In this document: in pieces, positions 8,554 through 17,762 of the stretch | Layout: each line of letters opens with the position of its first letter | How positions within the stretch are numbered: the first letter of the stretch is position 1 | DNA from: Pedobacter sp. MC2016-24 | GTDB taxonomy: Bacteria; Bacteroidota; Bacteroidia; Sphingobacteriales; Sphingobacteriaceae | Direction of reading: 5' to 3' | DNA length: 64,000 nt | NCBI RefSeq assembly: GCF_015223055.1 | Contig: NZ_JADFBX010000008.1 | Span: 1-64,000, forward strand | Notes under the pieces: model-generated | The model's database searches: none | What the model saw: only the letters and a program-made list of their open reading frames with translations | Told to the model about the DNA's origin: nothing | Translations under genes and position numbers: made by a program

Positions 8554-9966
8554 TTAGTGTTGTTTTGTGTGTCTGTTTGGGAAAATATAAATGCCCGGAA
8601 GTTTAGTCGTCTCTTTTAAGATTTGGAGTTGCTTCCTGGCCTCTTGTTCGTCGGCAAATGTACCGAGGGTGATTTTAATTCTGCGGCCCTTTAAGTCTGC
8701 TATTTTTGCAGGGATGCCACGTTTTTTCATATCGGCTAAAAAATTATCCGCTTCCTTTTGGTTCGCCAGGGAGGCAGCTAATATTTCATAGCTGATCGGG
8801 GCATTTGTAGAATGGTTTGCCGGAACAGGAACAGCAACCGTTTTTTTCGATGAATCTATATTTGCATTTGGCTTTTTATCGCTGATCCGGATGCTATCCG
8901 CAATTGCAGCGGTGTCGATAGCCGGAATTGAATCTGCTGTTGCAGGAACCGTCGTTTTTTGAACTGGTGGTTTTGTCATATCGATCGTTACCTCGTCCTG
9001 GTGTGACATCAAACCTTTAAACAAATCTGGTTTGAGTAGCCCAACGAGCGCCGCCAGGATAAAAATGATCAGGACCCAGATCAATGGATTCCTGTAAACA
9101 GGTGTCTTTTGCTCGGGTATTACTACTGAATTAACATAAAACGAACTTGCTGATGATTTATTTTCAGGCGATTCAGAAATGAGTACAAATGGAGTATTGT
9201 CGTCAGCAACAGCCTCTGTTTCTTCCACCGGTTGTTCTTCTTCTGCCACAGGTTCATGTTCTGCTACTGGTTGTTCCTCTTCTACTGCCGGTTCATCTTC
9301 AAATACTGGTGTTTCTACAATTGTCTGTATTTGTTCATCTGGTTGTTCTTCCTGAACAATATAACTTTCTTCAACTGGTTCTTCTTCCGGCTCTATATTT
9401 TCAGGAGTTTCGACAAAAGGAGGGGCTTGTATTTCTTCCTCCTCTGTATAAGAAGTACCATCTCCAAGATCTGCATTGTTGTTTTCAAGCTCCAGTTGCT
9501 CTGGTGTCACTTCTGTGTGAACAGGTTCTTCATGTAGGGGCTGGATCTCCTGATCAGGGGCCAGGTCAGCACTTAAAGCAGGTAATCCATAGAATTCGAA
9601 TCCGAAATGCTGATCTTTTTTCGAAGTGAAAGTTAGGCTGCCGGTTTCGATAGAGAAATCGCCGAGTTGCCCGAAACTCAGGTTTTGATGTTCAGCAAGT
9701 TCATCTAGTATGTGTTGAGAAAATTGCTCAATATGGTCTGTTGCCGAATCAGCAGAGATGTTTTCTGCTTCGCTGATCAGGGAAGTAAGTAAAGTATCTT
9801 CTTTAAGGTCTGAAGTGAAATGTATTAAATAGCTGGGTGGTAAAAATGAATGGCTTGAAGCATCATACCTTCCAGGAGATTTCTTTTTATAAATGGTCCC
9901 GAGGCCGGGAATACCGACCTCTTTATGGGCTTTTATAAGTGTTGTAAGGTGAAATAATACATCCAT
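8554..9966 (-). CDS. HU (CCDC81-type) and SPOR domain membrane protein
   Basis: Single-pass protein of 470 residues with three zones. The N-terminal 130 residues (MDVLFHLTTLIKAHKEVGIP, GLGTIYKKKSPGRYD, then LSFGQLGDFSIETG) resemble the paired CCDC81-like HU domains of Bacteroidota. Residues about 150-270 are an extremely acidic Glu/Pro/Val low-complexity linker. A single membrane helix near residues 292-311 (NPLIWVLIIFILAALVGLLK) is followed by a periplasmic linker and a C-terminal SPOR domain (ISYEILAASLANQKEADNFL, then IKITLGTFADEQEARKQL). HU-type domains bind DNA or protein and SPOR binds denuded peptidoglycan, so the protein could tie a cytoplasmic factor to septal wall. It directly precedes exbB. 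Confidence 0.82.
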   Translation of the reverse strand: MDVLFHLTTLIKAHKEVGIPGLGTIYKKKSPGRYDASSHSFLPPSYLIHFTSDLKEDTLLTSLISEAENISADSATDHIEQFSQHILDELAEHQNLSFGQLGDFSIETGSLTFTSKKDQHFGFEFYGLPALSADLAPDQEIQPLHEEPVHTEVTPEQLELENNNADLGDGTSYTEEEEIQAPPFVETPENIEPEEEPVEESYIVQEEQPDEQIQTIVETPVFEDEPAVEEEQPVAEHEPVAEEEQPVEETEAVADDNTPFVLISESPENKSSASSFYVNSVVIPEQKTPVYRNPLIWVLIIFILAALVGLLKPDLFKGLMSHQDEVTIDMTKPPVQKTTVPATADSIPAIDTAAIADSIRISDKKPNANIDSSKKTVAVPVPANHSTNAPISYEILAASLANQKEADNFLADMKKRGIPAKIADLKGRRIKITLGTFADEQEARKQLQILKETTKLPGIYIFPNRHTKQH

Positions 9967-10021
9967 TCTGGTAAAAATAAATTTTTAAATCCGTATCAGC
10001 CAATTAATAATCAAAAACCTG

Positions 10022-11728
10022 CTAGAACGAATAGGCTACTCCTCCAAAAATATTGGTTCCAATAGTTTGATAATATAAGAATCTACTGTATTTGGTGCCT
10101 AACAAATTGTTTACACGGGCAAAGGCAGAGAACTTGTTATTGATTTTATAGTTGGCGCCGATACCCAGGTCTACAAATCCTTTTACCGTAGCTACACGCT
10201 CGTTTGCCATATCAGGTAATCGGTATGGGTTTGCTGGTGCTGCCACATAGATTTTGGCCTTACTCTCGTCTTGGATCGCCACCGATGCATTGAAGGTCAG
10301 CTCTTTGTTAAAGGCATACATCAAATCGGAACTTAGGCGCAATTGTGGTTTAAACCAGCTTTGGCTTTCAGCGGCAGGTTTGTAATCTTCAAAATCCAGT
10401 TTACCTGTCCATTTCAAAGCGTCACTTACCTGTATAGATATTTCACCTTCCAATCCGGTCAATTTCATATTTCCAAAATCGTAAATCACATCAAACTTGT
10501 TGAAGTTTGTGAAATTATTTACAAATAAAGGCATGTCGGTAATCGTTTTATAATAGAATCTGGCTTTGTACCCAAAACCCGGACCGCCTGTTCCCTTGAT
10601 CCCACCACTGATGCTTAATTTTTCAATGGAGTTTTGAATGTTGATATTGCTGTTTAAGAAAGGATTTTCGTCAGTCAGTTGTTTTAATGAATTTCGGTTT
10701 ACATCACCTTTTAGCTCACCGAAGATCTGCAGATAGTCGGGGATCAAAGTGAAATCAGCGGTTACTGCGGGAAAAATCCTGCTGGCTGATGTTGTTCCAA
10801 ATTCCTGTACAAAGTTAATTCCAGCGGTAATTTTAACGCCGCTTGCCTGCAAACGGATATAAGGGTTTAATTTCAATAAGTTGTTGCCTACACTGGTCAG
10901 CTGATCTTTTGTATTTCCAAATTCAGCAGAAGCAGCAAGCCCCAGGTTAAAGCTACTGATTCGTTTGTTCAGATAACCATTGATTACGATTGAATTTTCT
11001 CTTGCTTTGAATTTGTCGGTCCATACGTAGCCATTCAATTTGGCTGCATAGCTTAAAGCGTCCGGATCGTCATTGAACTTGTTCACAATTTCGCCTTCGG
11101 CCTCAATGAAGTTAAACGCCTGTTGATCCGGGTTTGGATTTAAGGTTGGATTTTGAGGATCAATACCGTAAAAATAAAGGCCATTTCTCTGGTAATTCAA
11201 CCGGCCACTTAAGGTAACCTGATCGCCAATACTGCGGCCAAATACACTCAGTTGCTGCTGACTTGATTTTTGTTTGTTTAAACTTCCTTTTTGTGCAAAA
11301 TGTTTGAAAAATGCGCCAGCCTGCAAAGCCTCATCCCGACCAATATTAATGTAAGCTTCACCCAGGGTAGTACCCGCGCTACCAAATGCACCTTTAACAT
11401 AATTGTTAATGAGTTCGGTCTCCTTTTGTTCAGCCAGTTTTTGTGCCTGTAATTTATTGATATCAGAGTTTAATTCCAGTTTACGGTCTGTTAAATTGTA
11501 ATTGAACTTTGCTTTATAAGTTTTAACATCGTTCAGATCGGGACTTCTTCTCAGTTTTACAGCCTCGGCCAATACCGGTTTATAAGGTCTCACCACCTCA
11601 ATTTCTTCGGCAACGGCTTTGTTCTCGTCTTGTTTTTTCTCTGTTGTTTTTTTGTCCTGTGCAGTAACAGTTAAAGAACCGGCAGTAAGGAACAGTAATG
11701 TGGTATATATTAGTTTCGTGAATCTCAT
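10022..11728 (-). CDS. TonB-receptor-like outer-membrane beta-barrel without a plug
   Basis: Predicted outer-membrane barrel of 568 residues with a signal peptide ending near VTAQ (about residue 24). The mature N-terminus is charged and short (DKKTTEKKQDENKAVAEE). Repeated amphipathic strands with alternating aromatic residues follow, and the C-terminus ends in aromatic Phe (GTNIFGGVAYSF). The late stretch YKINNKFSAFARVNNLLGTK is typical of TonB-dependent receptor barrels. I see no CarboxypepD-like domain and no plug domain, so import by the usual plug mechanism is unlikely. It lies 11 bases downstream of the large TPR gene and 55 bases upstream of the HU/SPOR gene, making it a candidate outer-membrane partner of the TonB-like motor encoded behind it. 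Confidence 0.75.
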   Translation of the reverse strand: MRFTKLIYTTLLFLTAGSLTVTAQDKKTTEKKQDENKAVAEEIEVVRPYKPVLAEAVKLRRSPDLNDVKTYKAKFNYNLTDRKLELNSDINKLQAQKLAEQKETELINNYVKGAFGSAGTTLGEAYINIGRDEALQAGAFFKHFAQKGSLNKQKSSQQQLSVFGRSIGDQVTLSGRLNYQRNGLYFYGIDPQNPTLNPNPDQQAFNFIEAEGEIVNKFNDDPDALSYAAKLNGYVWTDKFKARENSIVINGYLNKRISSFNLGLAASAEFGNTKDQLTSVGNNLLKLNPYIRLQASGVKITAGINFVQEFGTTSASRIFPAVTADFTLIPDYLQIFGELKGDVNRNSLKQLTDENPFLNSNINIQNSIEKLSISGGIKGTGGPGFGYKARFYYKTITDMPLFVNNFTNFNKFDVIYDFGNMKLTGLEGEISIQVSDALKWTGKLDFEDYKPAAESQSWFKPQLRLSSDLMYAFNKELTFNASVAIQDESKAKIYVAAPANPYRLPDMANERVATVKGFVDLGIGANYKINNKFSAFARVNNLLGTKYSRFLYYQTIGTNIFGGVAYSF

Positions 11729-11739
11729 GTTGCTTGTTC

Positions 11740-14700
11740 TTATTTAATTTTCTGTAATTTCTCTTTAGCTGTTGCTACAATTTCGTCTTTACCGTCGTAA
11801 TTGTCGATGATACTTAAGAGCGTACTCTTAGCCTGTAAGTTGTCTTTAAGGGCTACATAGTTGTCAGATAGCAGGATGAATGCTTTAGCTACCCAGTAAT
11901 CGTAAGAAGGCATGTTGTTGATCAGATCAAAACAAGTTTTAGTAGATGTTTTATAATCTTTTTTATCGTACTGTATGGCTGCGAGATTGTATTTAGCTTC
12001 GGCAGCAGCCAGTGTTTTGGTTTTACTCACGACACTGTTAAAGGCTTTCACAGCTTGATCGGTATCACCTTTTGAAAGGTATGCTTTACCTGCATACAGA
12101 TCCACACTGTTTTTTTCTTCTTCAGAAGCTTTGTCCGATTCTTTGACCAGTTGCACGTATTTCAATACATCATCAGACATTTTTAATTCACTGTAAGCTT
12201 TCAACAGGTTGTTTAGTGCATAGGTGTAATGCACTTTATAATCTGCAGTAGTTTCTAAACGTTTCAGGTATACGATGGCTTCATTGTATTTTTTCTGATC
12301 CAGGAACAGTTTAGAAATGCTAACCAGTGAACGTTCTGTATAATCACTGGTCCAGTCATTAAGGATATACTCATAATCAGGAATGGCCTCGTTAGGTCGT
12401 CCTAATTTGACAAGAGATTCTGCACGTATAAATTTCGCTTCTTTATCGTGTATAGCCTTAGGGAATTTATCGAAGTAAGCATTTACGGCTTCAAAAGCAC
12501 CTTTGGCATCACCTTTTAGGTATAAGTTGTTGGCACCCTGGAAGATGATGTTGTCTTGTTCGGCAACAGAGTAATTTCCCAGTGGGGTAGTACCTGCATA
12601 TGCAATAAATCCCTGGGAGTCACCCTTATCTACGTAAATATTTTTGATAGACTCCAGAGCCTGTTTGGCTTCTTCTGAACTTGCATAATCATTGATTACC
12701 TTTTTAAAGGATACCAGTGCCGCATCATCCTGATCCTGGTTGTACTGTACCAATCCAATGGTTACCAACGCCCGCGGAACATAGCTGCTGTTGGGATATT
12801 TGCTGATCAAACTGGTTAAATCGGTTTTAGCTTTGTCCAGCTCACCTTTGTTGAAATAGGTATAAGCCCTTTCAAAGCCCGCATCATCAGCATAGTTAGA
12901 AGCCGGGAATTGTTGCAACAGGCTTTCCATGGTTGCAATCTTAGCATCATTTTGGTTGTCCAGCCCCTGGATCATTCCACGCTGGAACAAAGCATAATCT
13001 TCGCCAGTAGATTTATTGGCAATGATCTTATTGTAATTTACCAATGCATTTCCGTAACTCTTATTGACAAAGTAGGAATCTGCCAGGCGTATAGTTGCAT
13101 CGTTTACTGTTTTCTGATCCTTATCTGCACCTCGTAAAAAGCGCTCAAAATAAGTGGCAGCTTTGCCATAGCGTTCATCTTCAAAAGCGGCATAAGCCAA
13201 TGCGTAGTTGGCGAAATTGTATACACCTGTTTTGCTTGCGCCAGGCATATCGAGGAAAGTTTCAAAGTGTTTAACCGCTTCACCGAATTTTCTCAATTCG
13301 TAGGATGCTTCTGCTTTCCAATAAGTACTCAGCGCCAGGATCTCTTCGTCTTCAGGAAACTTTTCTGAGCGTAAGAACATTGATAAAGCATTTGGGAAAG
13401 CACGTTCGTTATAAAACTCCAGTCCGCGGAAATAAGTTACTTTCTGGTAAGCCTCTTTTGCTTCAGGTGTTTTATTTGGAATGGGTTCAAGAATGTCAAT
13501 CGCCGCCTGGTAGTTTTTGCTGGTCAGCAAGATCTCGCCCAATAAGGTTTTGGCTTCATTGATTTTTTTGGAAGTAGGAAACTGTTTTAAAAAGCTTTGC
13601 GTAGATTCCAGCGCTTGCTGATTAAATTCCAGCTCATAACTTAACCGGGCATAATTGATCCAGGATTCTTCCTGGACGGTTTTATCAAAATTAAGACGGG
13701 AAGCCCTGAAGAAAGCACTACGTGCTTTTTCTTTATTTTTCAGCTGAATGAAAGAGCGGCCTAAGGTATACATCCCGCTTTGCAGGTATACGTCATCTGT
13801 ATTCAGTTTTTCCAGGATCGCAACTGATTCACTGTATTTTTTCAATTCGAATAAAGAATATCCGTATTGATAAATGAACAGGTTGTTTTTGTTGTCTGAT
13901 TTATCTTTGGCATAAAAATCTCTAAAATACTTTTCTGCGTTTGTATAATCAGATTTTGCAAAATACGAGGCTGCGATTAAGCTGAGCATTTCAGCTTCGT
14001 ATTGTTGTTTAGAGGTTTTAAGAATTGGAATTGCGTAGCTGATCACATCATCATATCTTTCATCCAGGTAATACATAGAGGTGATGTAATATGGGTAGCT
14101 GGCTTCGTAAGTAGGCGAGCCTTTCAGCTTCTCAAAATTACTTAATGCAGTTTTATATTCTTTATTCAGGTAATTGATATAGGCAAAGTAATAGGTTGCA
14201 CTTTCCTGATAGGGAGATTTTTCTTTTTTTACTGCTTCGAAAAGGGGTTCTGCTTTTTCCGTGTTGTTCAATTCAAAATAAGCATAACCTTGTTTAAATT
14301 GGTATTCTAAGCGTTGTTTACCAGATAGGGTAGAAGGATCGGTTTTTTCAAACCATTCTAATGCTTTCTCGTAGTTTTTCTGTGCAAAATAGGACTTACC
14401 CACATGAAAGTAGGCCAGTTTTGTATTTGGATTTAAAGGGTAGTCTCTGATAAAGGCTTGAAATAAACTTTCTGCGTCGTTATTTCCCAGTTCAAGCGCG
14501 CAAACCGCGGCATAGAATTTTGCATTTTCTTTCAATAAGGAAAGTTCTGCATTGCTTTCCTGTTGTGTACCTGGTTGCTGTCTAAGCTGCTCCACCAGTC
14601 TGAACTGTTGTGCGGCTGCAATGTATTTCTCATTATCCAGCAGTTCCAGACCAGTTTGGTAGTTTTTGTTGAGATTAACTAATACGCTGGACTGTCCATA

Positions 14701-14757
14701 GCTAGCCGTAAAGCCCCCTGCTAATAACAGCGGAATAAAAAAGTATTTTTTCTGCAT
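11740..14757 (-). CDS. Large secreted tetratricopeptide-repeat protein
   Basis: Protein of 1005 residues with a signal peptide (residues about 1-21, ending TASYGQ) followed by TPR-like helical repeats over nearly the whole length. Examples are KLAYFHVGKSYFAQKNYEKA, NTEKAEPLFEAVKKE, NNLFIYQYGYSLFELKKYSE and DQAVKAFNSVVSKTKT. No enzymatic motif is visible. It is the first gene of the barrel/HU-SPOR/ExbBD/TonB cluster and lies 11 bases upstream of the barrel gene. A periplasmic or surface TPR scaffold encoded with a barrel and a TonB motor suggests a structural or docking role. YbgF/CpoB-type TPR proteins play such a role in the Tol system; the likeness is architectural only, since this protein is far longer. 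Confidence 0.82.
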   Translation of the reverse strand: MQKKYFFIPLLLAGGFTASYGQSSVLVNLNKNYQTGLELLDNEKYIAAAQQFRLVEQLRQQPGTQQESNAELSLLKENAKFYAAVCALELGNNDAESLFQAFIRDYPLNPNTKLAYFHVGKSYFAQKNYEKALEWFEKTDPSTLSGKQRLEYQFKQGYAYFELNNTEKAEPLFEAVKKEKSPYQESATYYFAYINYLNKEYKTALSNFEKLKGSPTYEASYPYYITSMYYLDERYDDVISYAIPILKTSKQQYEAEMLSLIAASYFAKSDYTNAEKYFRDFYAKDKSDNKNNLFIYQYGYSLFELKKYSESVAILEKLNTDDVYLQSGMYTLGRSFIQLKNKEKARSAFFRASRLNFDKTVQEESWINYARLSYELEFNQQALESTQSFLKQFPTSKKINEAKTLLGEILLTSKNYQAAIDILEPIPNKTPEAKEAYQKVTYFRGLEFYNERAFPNALSMFLRSEKFPEDEEILALSTYWKAEASYELRKFGEAVKHFETFLDMPGASKTGVYNFANYALAYAAFEDERYGKAATYFERFLRGADKDQKTVNDATIRLADSYFVNKSYGNALVNYNKIIANKSTGEDYALFQRGMIQGLDNQNDAKIATMESLLQQFPASNYADDAGFERAYTYFNKGELDKAKTDLTSLISKYPNSSYVPRALVTIGLVQYNQDQDDAALVSFKKVINDYASSEEAKQALESIKNIYVDKGDSQGFIAYAGTTPLGNYSVAEQDNIIFQGANNLYLKGDAKGAFEAVNAYFDKFPKAIHDKEAKFIRAESLVKLGRPNEAIPDYEYILNDWTSDYTERSLVSISKLFLDQKKYNEAIVYLKRLETTADYKVHYTYALNNLLKAYSELKMSDDVLKYVQLVKESDKASEEEKNSVDLYAGKAYLSKGDTDQAVKAFNSVVSKTKTLAAAEAKYNLAAIQYDKKDYKTSTKTCFDLINNMPSYDYWVAKAFILLSDNYVALKDNLQAKSTLLSIIDNYDGKDEIVATAKEKLQKIK

Positions 14758-14887
14758 CTGATTTCAAATATGGTTGGTACTAATATAAATATAGTATTGG
14801 GTCTTATTAACATAAGAAATTAACATGTGTTGATAACACAGGTTTAACGGTTATAAAGAGAAATTCGTATGAAGAAGGATAATGAAA

Positions 14888-15820
14888 TTAATCGTTCTGG
14901 GCTGCTAACAGGTAAAGTACAGCCATACGTACGGCTACGCCATTTTCTACCTGATCCAGGATGATGGACTGCTTGCTGTCGGCCACATCGCTGGTGATCT
15001 CCACACCTCTGTTGATCGGGCCGGGATGCATGACAATGATTTCTTTATCCAGGCTGTCCAGAATTTGTTTGTTCAGGCCATACATCATGGCATATTCTCT
15101 CAAAGATGGGAAGTATTTAATGTCCTGACGTTCCAGCTGTATGCGCAGCATGTTGGCTACATCGCACCAGTTTAGCGCCTTGATCAGGTTGTGTTCTACT
15201 TTTACACCCAGTTGGGCGATATGTTTTGGAATCAGGGTGGTTGGTCCGCAGACCATCACTTCTGCGCCTAACTTTTGCAGGCAAAGGATATTGGATACGG
15301 CTACGCGTGAATGCAAAATATCACCAACGATCACTACTTTTTTACCGGCTACTTCACCCAGCTTTTCACGGATAGAGAAAGCGTCAAGTAAAGCTTGTGT
15401 AGGGTGTTCGTGAGCACCATCTCCGGCGTTGACAATCTGTGCCTTGATGTGTTTGCTTAAAAATTGTCCTGCTCCAGCATATGGGTGGCGCATGACCACC
15501 ATATCCACTTTCATGGCCAGGATGTTGTTTACGGTATCAATCAAGGTTTCACCTTTGCTTACCGATGAGGAAGAGGCGGCAAAATTCACTACATCAGCAG
15601 AGAGCCGTTTTTCTGCCAGCTCAAATGAAAGTTTGGTCCGTGTAGAGTTTTCAAAGAAAATATTGGCGATGGTGATGTCTCTTAAAGATGGAACTCTTTT
15701 AATCGGTCTGTTGATTACGTCTTTAAAATTATCTGCAGTTTCGAAAATCAATTCGATATCATTCCGGTTAATATCTTTAATGCCTAAAAGATGTCGGGTT
15801 GATAGTTTTTCTGCTGCCAT
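14888..15820 (-). CDS. pyrB: Aspartate carbamoyltransferase catalytic subunit
   Basis: Cytoplasmic enzyme of the second step of pyrimidine synthesis: carbamoyl phosphate plus aspartate gives carbamoyl aspartate. The carbamoyl-phosphate loop FENSTRTKLSFE is near residue 52. HPTQALLDAF, VVIVGDILHSRVAVSN and HPGPINRGVEI are also present. The length of 310 residues matches the PyrR-associated class found without a regulatory PyrI subunit, and no pyrI is adjacent. The ATG lies one base after the pyrR stop codon, so translation is coupled to pyrR. The promoter in front of pyrR should drive both genes. Confidence 0.96.
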   Translation of the reverse strand: MAAEKLSTRHLLGIKDINRNDIELIFETADNFKDVINRPIKRVPSLRDITIANIFFENSTRTKLSFELAEKRLSADVVNFAASSSSVSKGETLIDTVNNILAMKVDMVVMRHPYAGAGQFLSKHIKAQIVNAGDGAHEHPTQALLDAFSIREKLGEVAGKKVVIVGDILHSRVAVSNILCLQKLGAEVMVCGPTTLIPKHIAQLGVKVEHNLIKALNWCDVANMLRIQLERQDIKYFPSLREYAMMYGLNKQILDSLDKEIIVMHPGPINRGVEITSDVADSKQSIILDQVENGVAVRMAVLYLLAAQND

Positions 15821-15821
15821 A

Positions 15822-16370
15822 TTATTTATTACTTTCTGATATTAAAATAACTTTATCCTCACCTTCAGTTTCCTTCCAGCTTACTCTAACTTGTTGCGAA
15901 TCTAATGAATCTACCTGCTGACCGATATAATCTGGTTCGATAGGTACATGTCTGGAGAAACGTCTGTCAATAAGAACCATCAATTCCACTTTGGCCGGTC
16001 TGCCATAAGCCAGGAGCGCATCGAGTGCTGCACGAATGGTGCGGCCGGTCCACAAAACATCGTCGATTAAGATGACGTTTTTACCTTCTATGATGAAATC
16101 TATGGTATTGCTGCTTGCCGAAACCAGTCCGTGTTTACGTCTGAAGTCATCTCTAAAAAACGTAATGTCTAGATTACCTTTTTGAATGGTACTTTTTTTC
16201 AGTACTTCTGAAAGCTCGTGTTTTACGCGGTCGGCAAAATAACTGCCTCTGGGCTGTATGCCAATTAAAACAGTATTAGAAAAATCGTTGTGATTCTCAA
16301 TTAATTGATGACAAAGTCTCTTAATTGTGATCTGGAATTTTTGACCGTCTAGCAGGGTTCTTTTTTGCAT
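15822..16370 (-). CDS. pyrR: PyrR bifunctional regulator / uracil phosphoribosyltransferase
   Basis: Type I phosphoribosyltransferase fold protein. The PRPP-binding motif VILIDDVLWTGRTIRAALDA is near residues 98-117, and GIQPRGSYFADRV and MVLIDRRFSRHVP are also present. In the family it converts uracil and PRPP to UMP and can bind pyr mRNA. An open frame extends 57 codons upstream, but MQKRTLLDGQKFQ at 16370 is the standard start. It sits about 17 bases after a strong -7 promoter element, giving 182 residues. The next gene is pyrB, one base away. Whether it acts by RNA attenuation here is not shown, because no attenuator is visible in the short leader. Confidence 0.93.
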   Translation of the reverse strand: MQKRTLLDGQKFQITIKRLCHQLIENHNDFSNTVLIGIQPRGSYFADRVKHELSEVLKKSTIQKGNLDITFFRDDFRRKHGLVSASSNTIDFIIEGKNVILIDDVLWTGRTIRAALDALLAYGRPAKVELMVLIDRRFSRHVPIEPDYIGQQVDSLDSQQVRVSWKETEGEDKVILISESNK

Positions 16371-16386
16371 TGACTTAATGATTATG

Positions 16387-16416
16387 CAAATATAGCTAAA
16401 AAGTTGTAACCTCAAA
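16387..16416 (-). promoter_or_regulatory. pyrRB promoter (TTTG-N18-TATATTTG)
   Basis: On the minus strand a TTTG -33 box (16413-16416) is followed after 18 bases by TATATTTG (16387-16394), an exact match to the Bacteroidota -7 consensus. The predicted transcript begins about 12 bases before the pyrR ATG, which supports the short pyrR start. Confidence 0.75.
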
Positions 16417-16456
16417 CCTCCAGAACTGCTTTTTAAAAGAATATGGCGAGGTAAAA

Positions 16457-17221
16457 TTAAGAGAGGAAATGGTCTATGCTGAAAAACTCTACGAGACAGG
16501 TAGTTAAATTGAAAATAAAATGTATTGCGACGCCATACCAAATCGTTTTTTCTTTAATTCTTATACGTCCAAGAATAATGGCGAAGGGAAGGAGCCAGAA
16601 AAAGGACAATACATTGAGGTGAATGATGAAAAAAAGGAAGGAAGAAATGTATATGGCTTCTTTTTCACCAACAACGATTAATAGTTTTTGCATGAGGTAA
16701 CCTCTGAAGGATAATTCTTCAAAAACTGCGGGAAAAATGGCCATGGATAAAATCATGATATACCGGCCATATTCATGGGATTTATATACATCAAAATAAG
16801 TGAATTTTTCATGTAATAACCTTGTGTTGATATAATTTGCTATAAAATGAAGCGTAAGTGAAGCCATTGCGGCCAGCGCGACAAATGCAAGCAGTTTTTT
16901 CAAAGAAAAGTTTGGCCATCGTAAGAGCTGTTTGTTTTCTGACCAATTGTATGTGAAAAATGCCATGGCCGTTCCTGCCATGGCAAAATCTAATGCTAAT
17001 GTAATGGTAATGCTTGTTTCCTGAATCAGAAAGGCGCAAATGCACAATACAAGCTGGATCAGGATAAATAGTCCAGCTTGTAATAAACTGAGCCATTTTT
17101 TTGAATAAATCTGAACTTCCAGGTCGTTTTGTGCCTGACCGCATTTGCTGCAAAAATTACCCTCAGCGATTTCATTTTGACAATTGCTGCAAAGCTTACG
17201 TGGCGTTTCTTCCTGTTCCAA
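16457..17221 (-). CDS. Zinc-ribbon CPBP-family intramembrane protease homologue
   Basis: Polytopic membrane protein of 254 residues. A cytoplasmic zinc ribbon comes first (CSNCQNEIAEGNFCSKCG, residues about 11-28), followed by about seven hydrophobic segments. The three motifs of the CPBP (Abi/CAAX protease-like) family are present: EELSFRGY near residue 168, a His in FFIIHLNVLSFFW near residue 200, and HFIFN near residue 236. These supply the putative catalytic Glu and metal-binding His residues. Known members cleave prenylated proteins or protect against bacteriocins; the substrate here is unknown. It starts directly after the stop of another zinc-ribbon membrane protein, and the two are clearly co-expressed. 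Confidence 0.85.
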   Translation of the reverse strand: MEQEETPRKLCSNCQNEIAEGNFCSKCGQAQNDLEVQIYSKKWLSLLQAGLFILIQLVLCICAFLIQETSITITLALDFAMAGTAMAFFTYNWSENKQLLRWPNFSLKKLLAFVALAAMASLTLHFIANYINTRLLHEKFTYFDVYKSHEYGRYIMILSMAIFPAVFEELSFRGYLMQKLLIVVGEKEAIYISSFLFFIIHLNVLSFFWLLPFAIILGRIRIKEKTIWYGVAIHFIFNLTTCLVEFFSIDHFLS

Positions 17222-17743
17222 TTAATCTATGTTCAGCTCCTTTTTGAGCTTATCAACTTCCAATACGGCTTTAATTCCTTTTATTAGCGCGCCAATAACA
17301 ATGATTTTGACAATTAGACCGGAGACAATTGTCATAGGAGAAATCACTGCATTTAATAAGATGATGATCAAGTAAAGGGATAGTCCTGTGATCATGGCTG
17401 CAGTAGGCTTGTTTTTACTCCAGATGCCGAGTCCTAAAAAGGACAAAATCAGGAAGATATTGGTCATTAATGTAGCGAGCTGGTCTTCACCTGCTGAGGA
17501 AAAATAAATTACGATAGCGGAAAAAGCGGTAAGACCTGAAAGCCAATATAAGGACTTACATGCAGTCGCAACCTTTTCATTCAGGGATTCCAGATCTATT
17601 TCTTTTACGTTCCGCTCAGAAAGGAAATTTTTCTGATCCTGTTCGGTACCTTGAAAGGGGAAGCCGCAGGTTTTGCAGAAAAGATCGTTGATTTCATACT
17701 TTGTATAACAACAGCTACAGTCATTATTAGCTATATTTTCCAT
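17222..17743 (-). CDS. Zinc-ribbon membrane protein of unknown function
   Basis: Protein of 173 residues. Two CxxC-type pairs form an N-terminal zinc ribbon (CSCCYTKYEINDLFCKTCG, within the first 30 residues). After a charged linker there are about four hydrophobic segments (LYWLSGLTAFSAIVIYF, TLMTNIFLILSFLGLGIW, AMITGLSLYLIIILLNAV, TIVSGLIVKIIVIGALIKG). A GTG six codons upstream would lengthen it, but the ATG of MENIANND fits the position of the TTTG/TATCTTTA promoter. The stop codon is immediately followed by the ATG of the CPBP-like gene. I do not recognise a function. The shared zinc ribbon suggests a partner or regulator of that protease. Confidence 0.7.
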   Translation of the reverse strand: MENIANNDCSCCYTKYEINDLFCKTCGFPFQGTEQDQKNFLSERNVKEIDLESLNEKVATACKSLYWLSGLTAFSAIVIYFSSAGEDQLATLMTNIFLILSFLGLGIWSKNKPTAAMITGLSLYLIIILLNAVISPMTIVSGLIVKIIVIGALIKGIKAVLEVDKLKKELNID

Positions 17744-17762
17744 TAAAGACGTTAATTTCACA

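Noticed and set aside
9189..9629. 146-codon plus-strand frame rich in Leu, Val and Gln
   Set aside because: It is the antisense of the acidic Glu/Pro linker of the HU/SPOR protein, and its composition is explained by that low-complexity stretch.
14826..14840. Inverted repeat TGTGTT-GAT-AACACA downstream of pyrB
   Set aside because: Arms of only 6 bases and no T-run; too weak to call a terminator, though it could be a minor dyad.
15822..16541. Long pyrR start giving 239 residues
   Set aside because: The extra 57 residues have no PyrR likeness, overlap the 3' end of the CPBP gene and would span the pyrR promoter.
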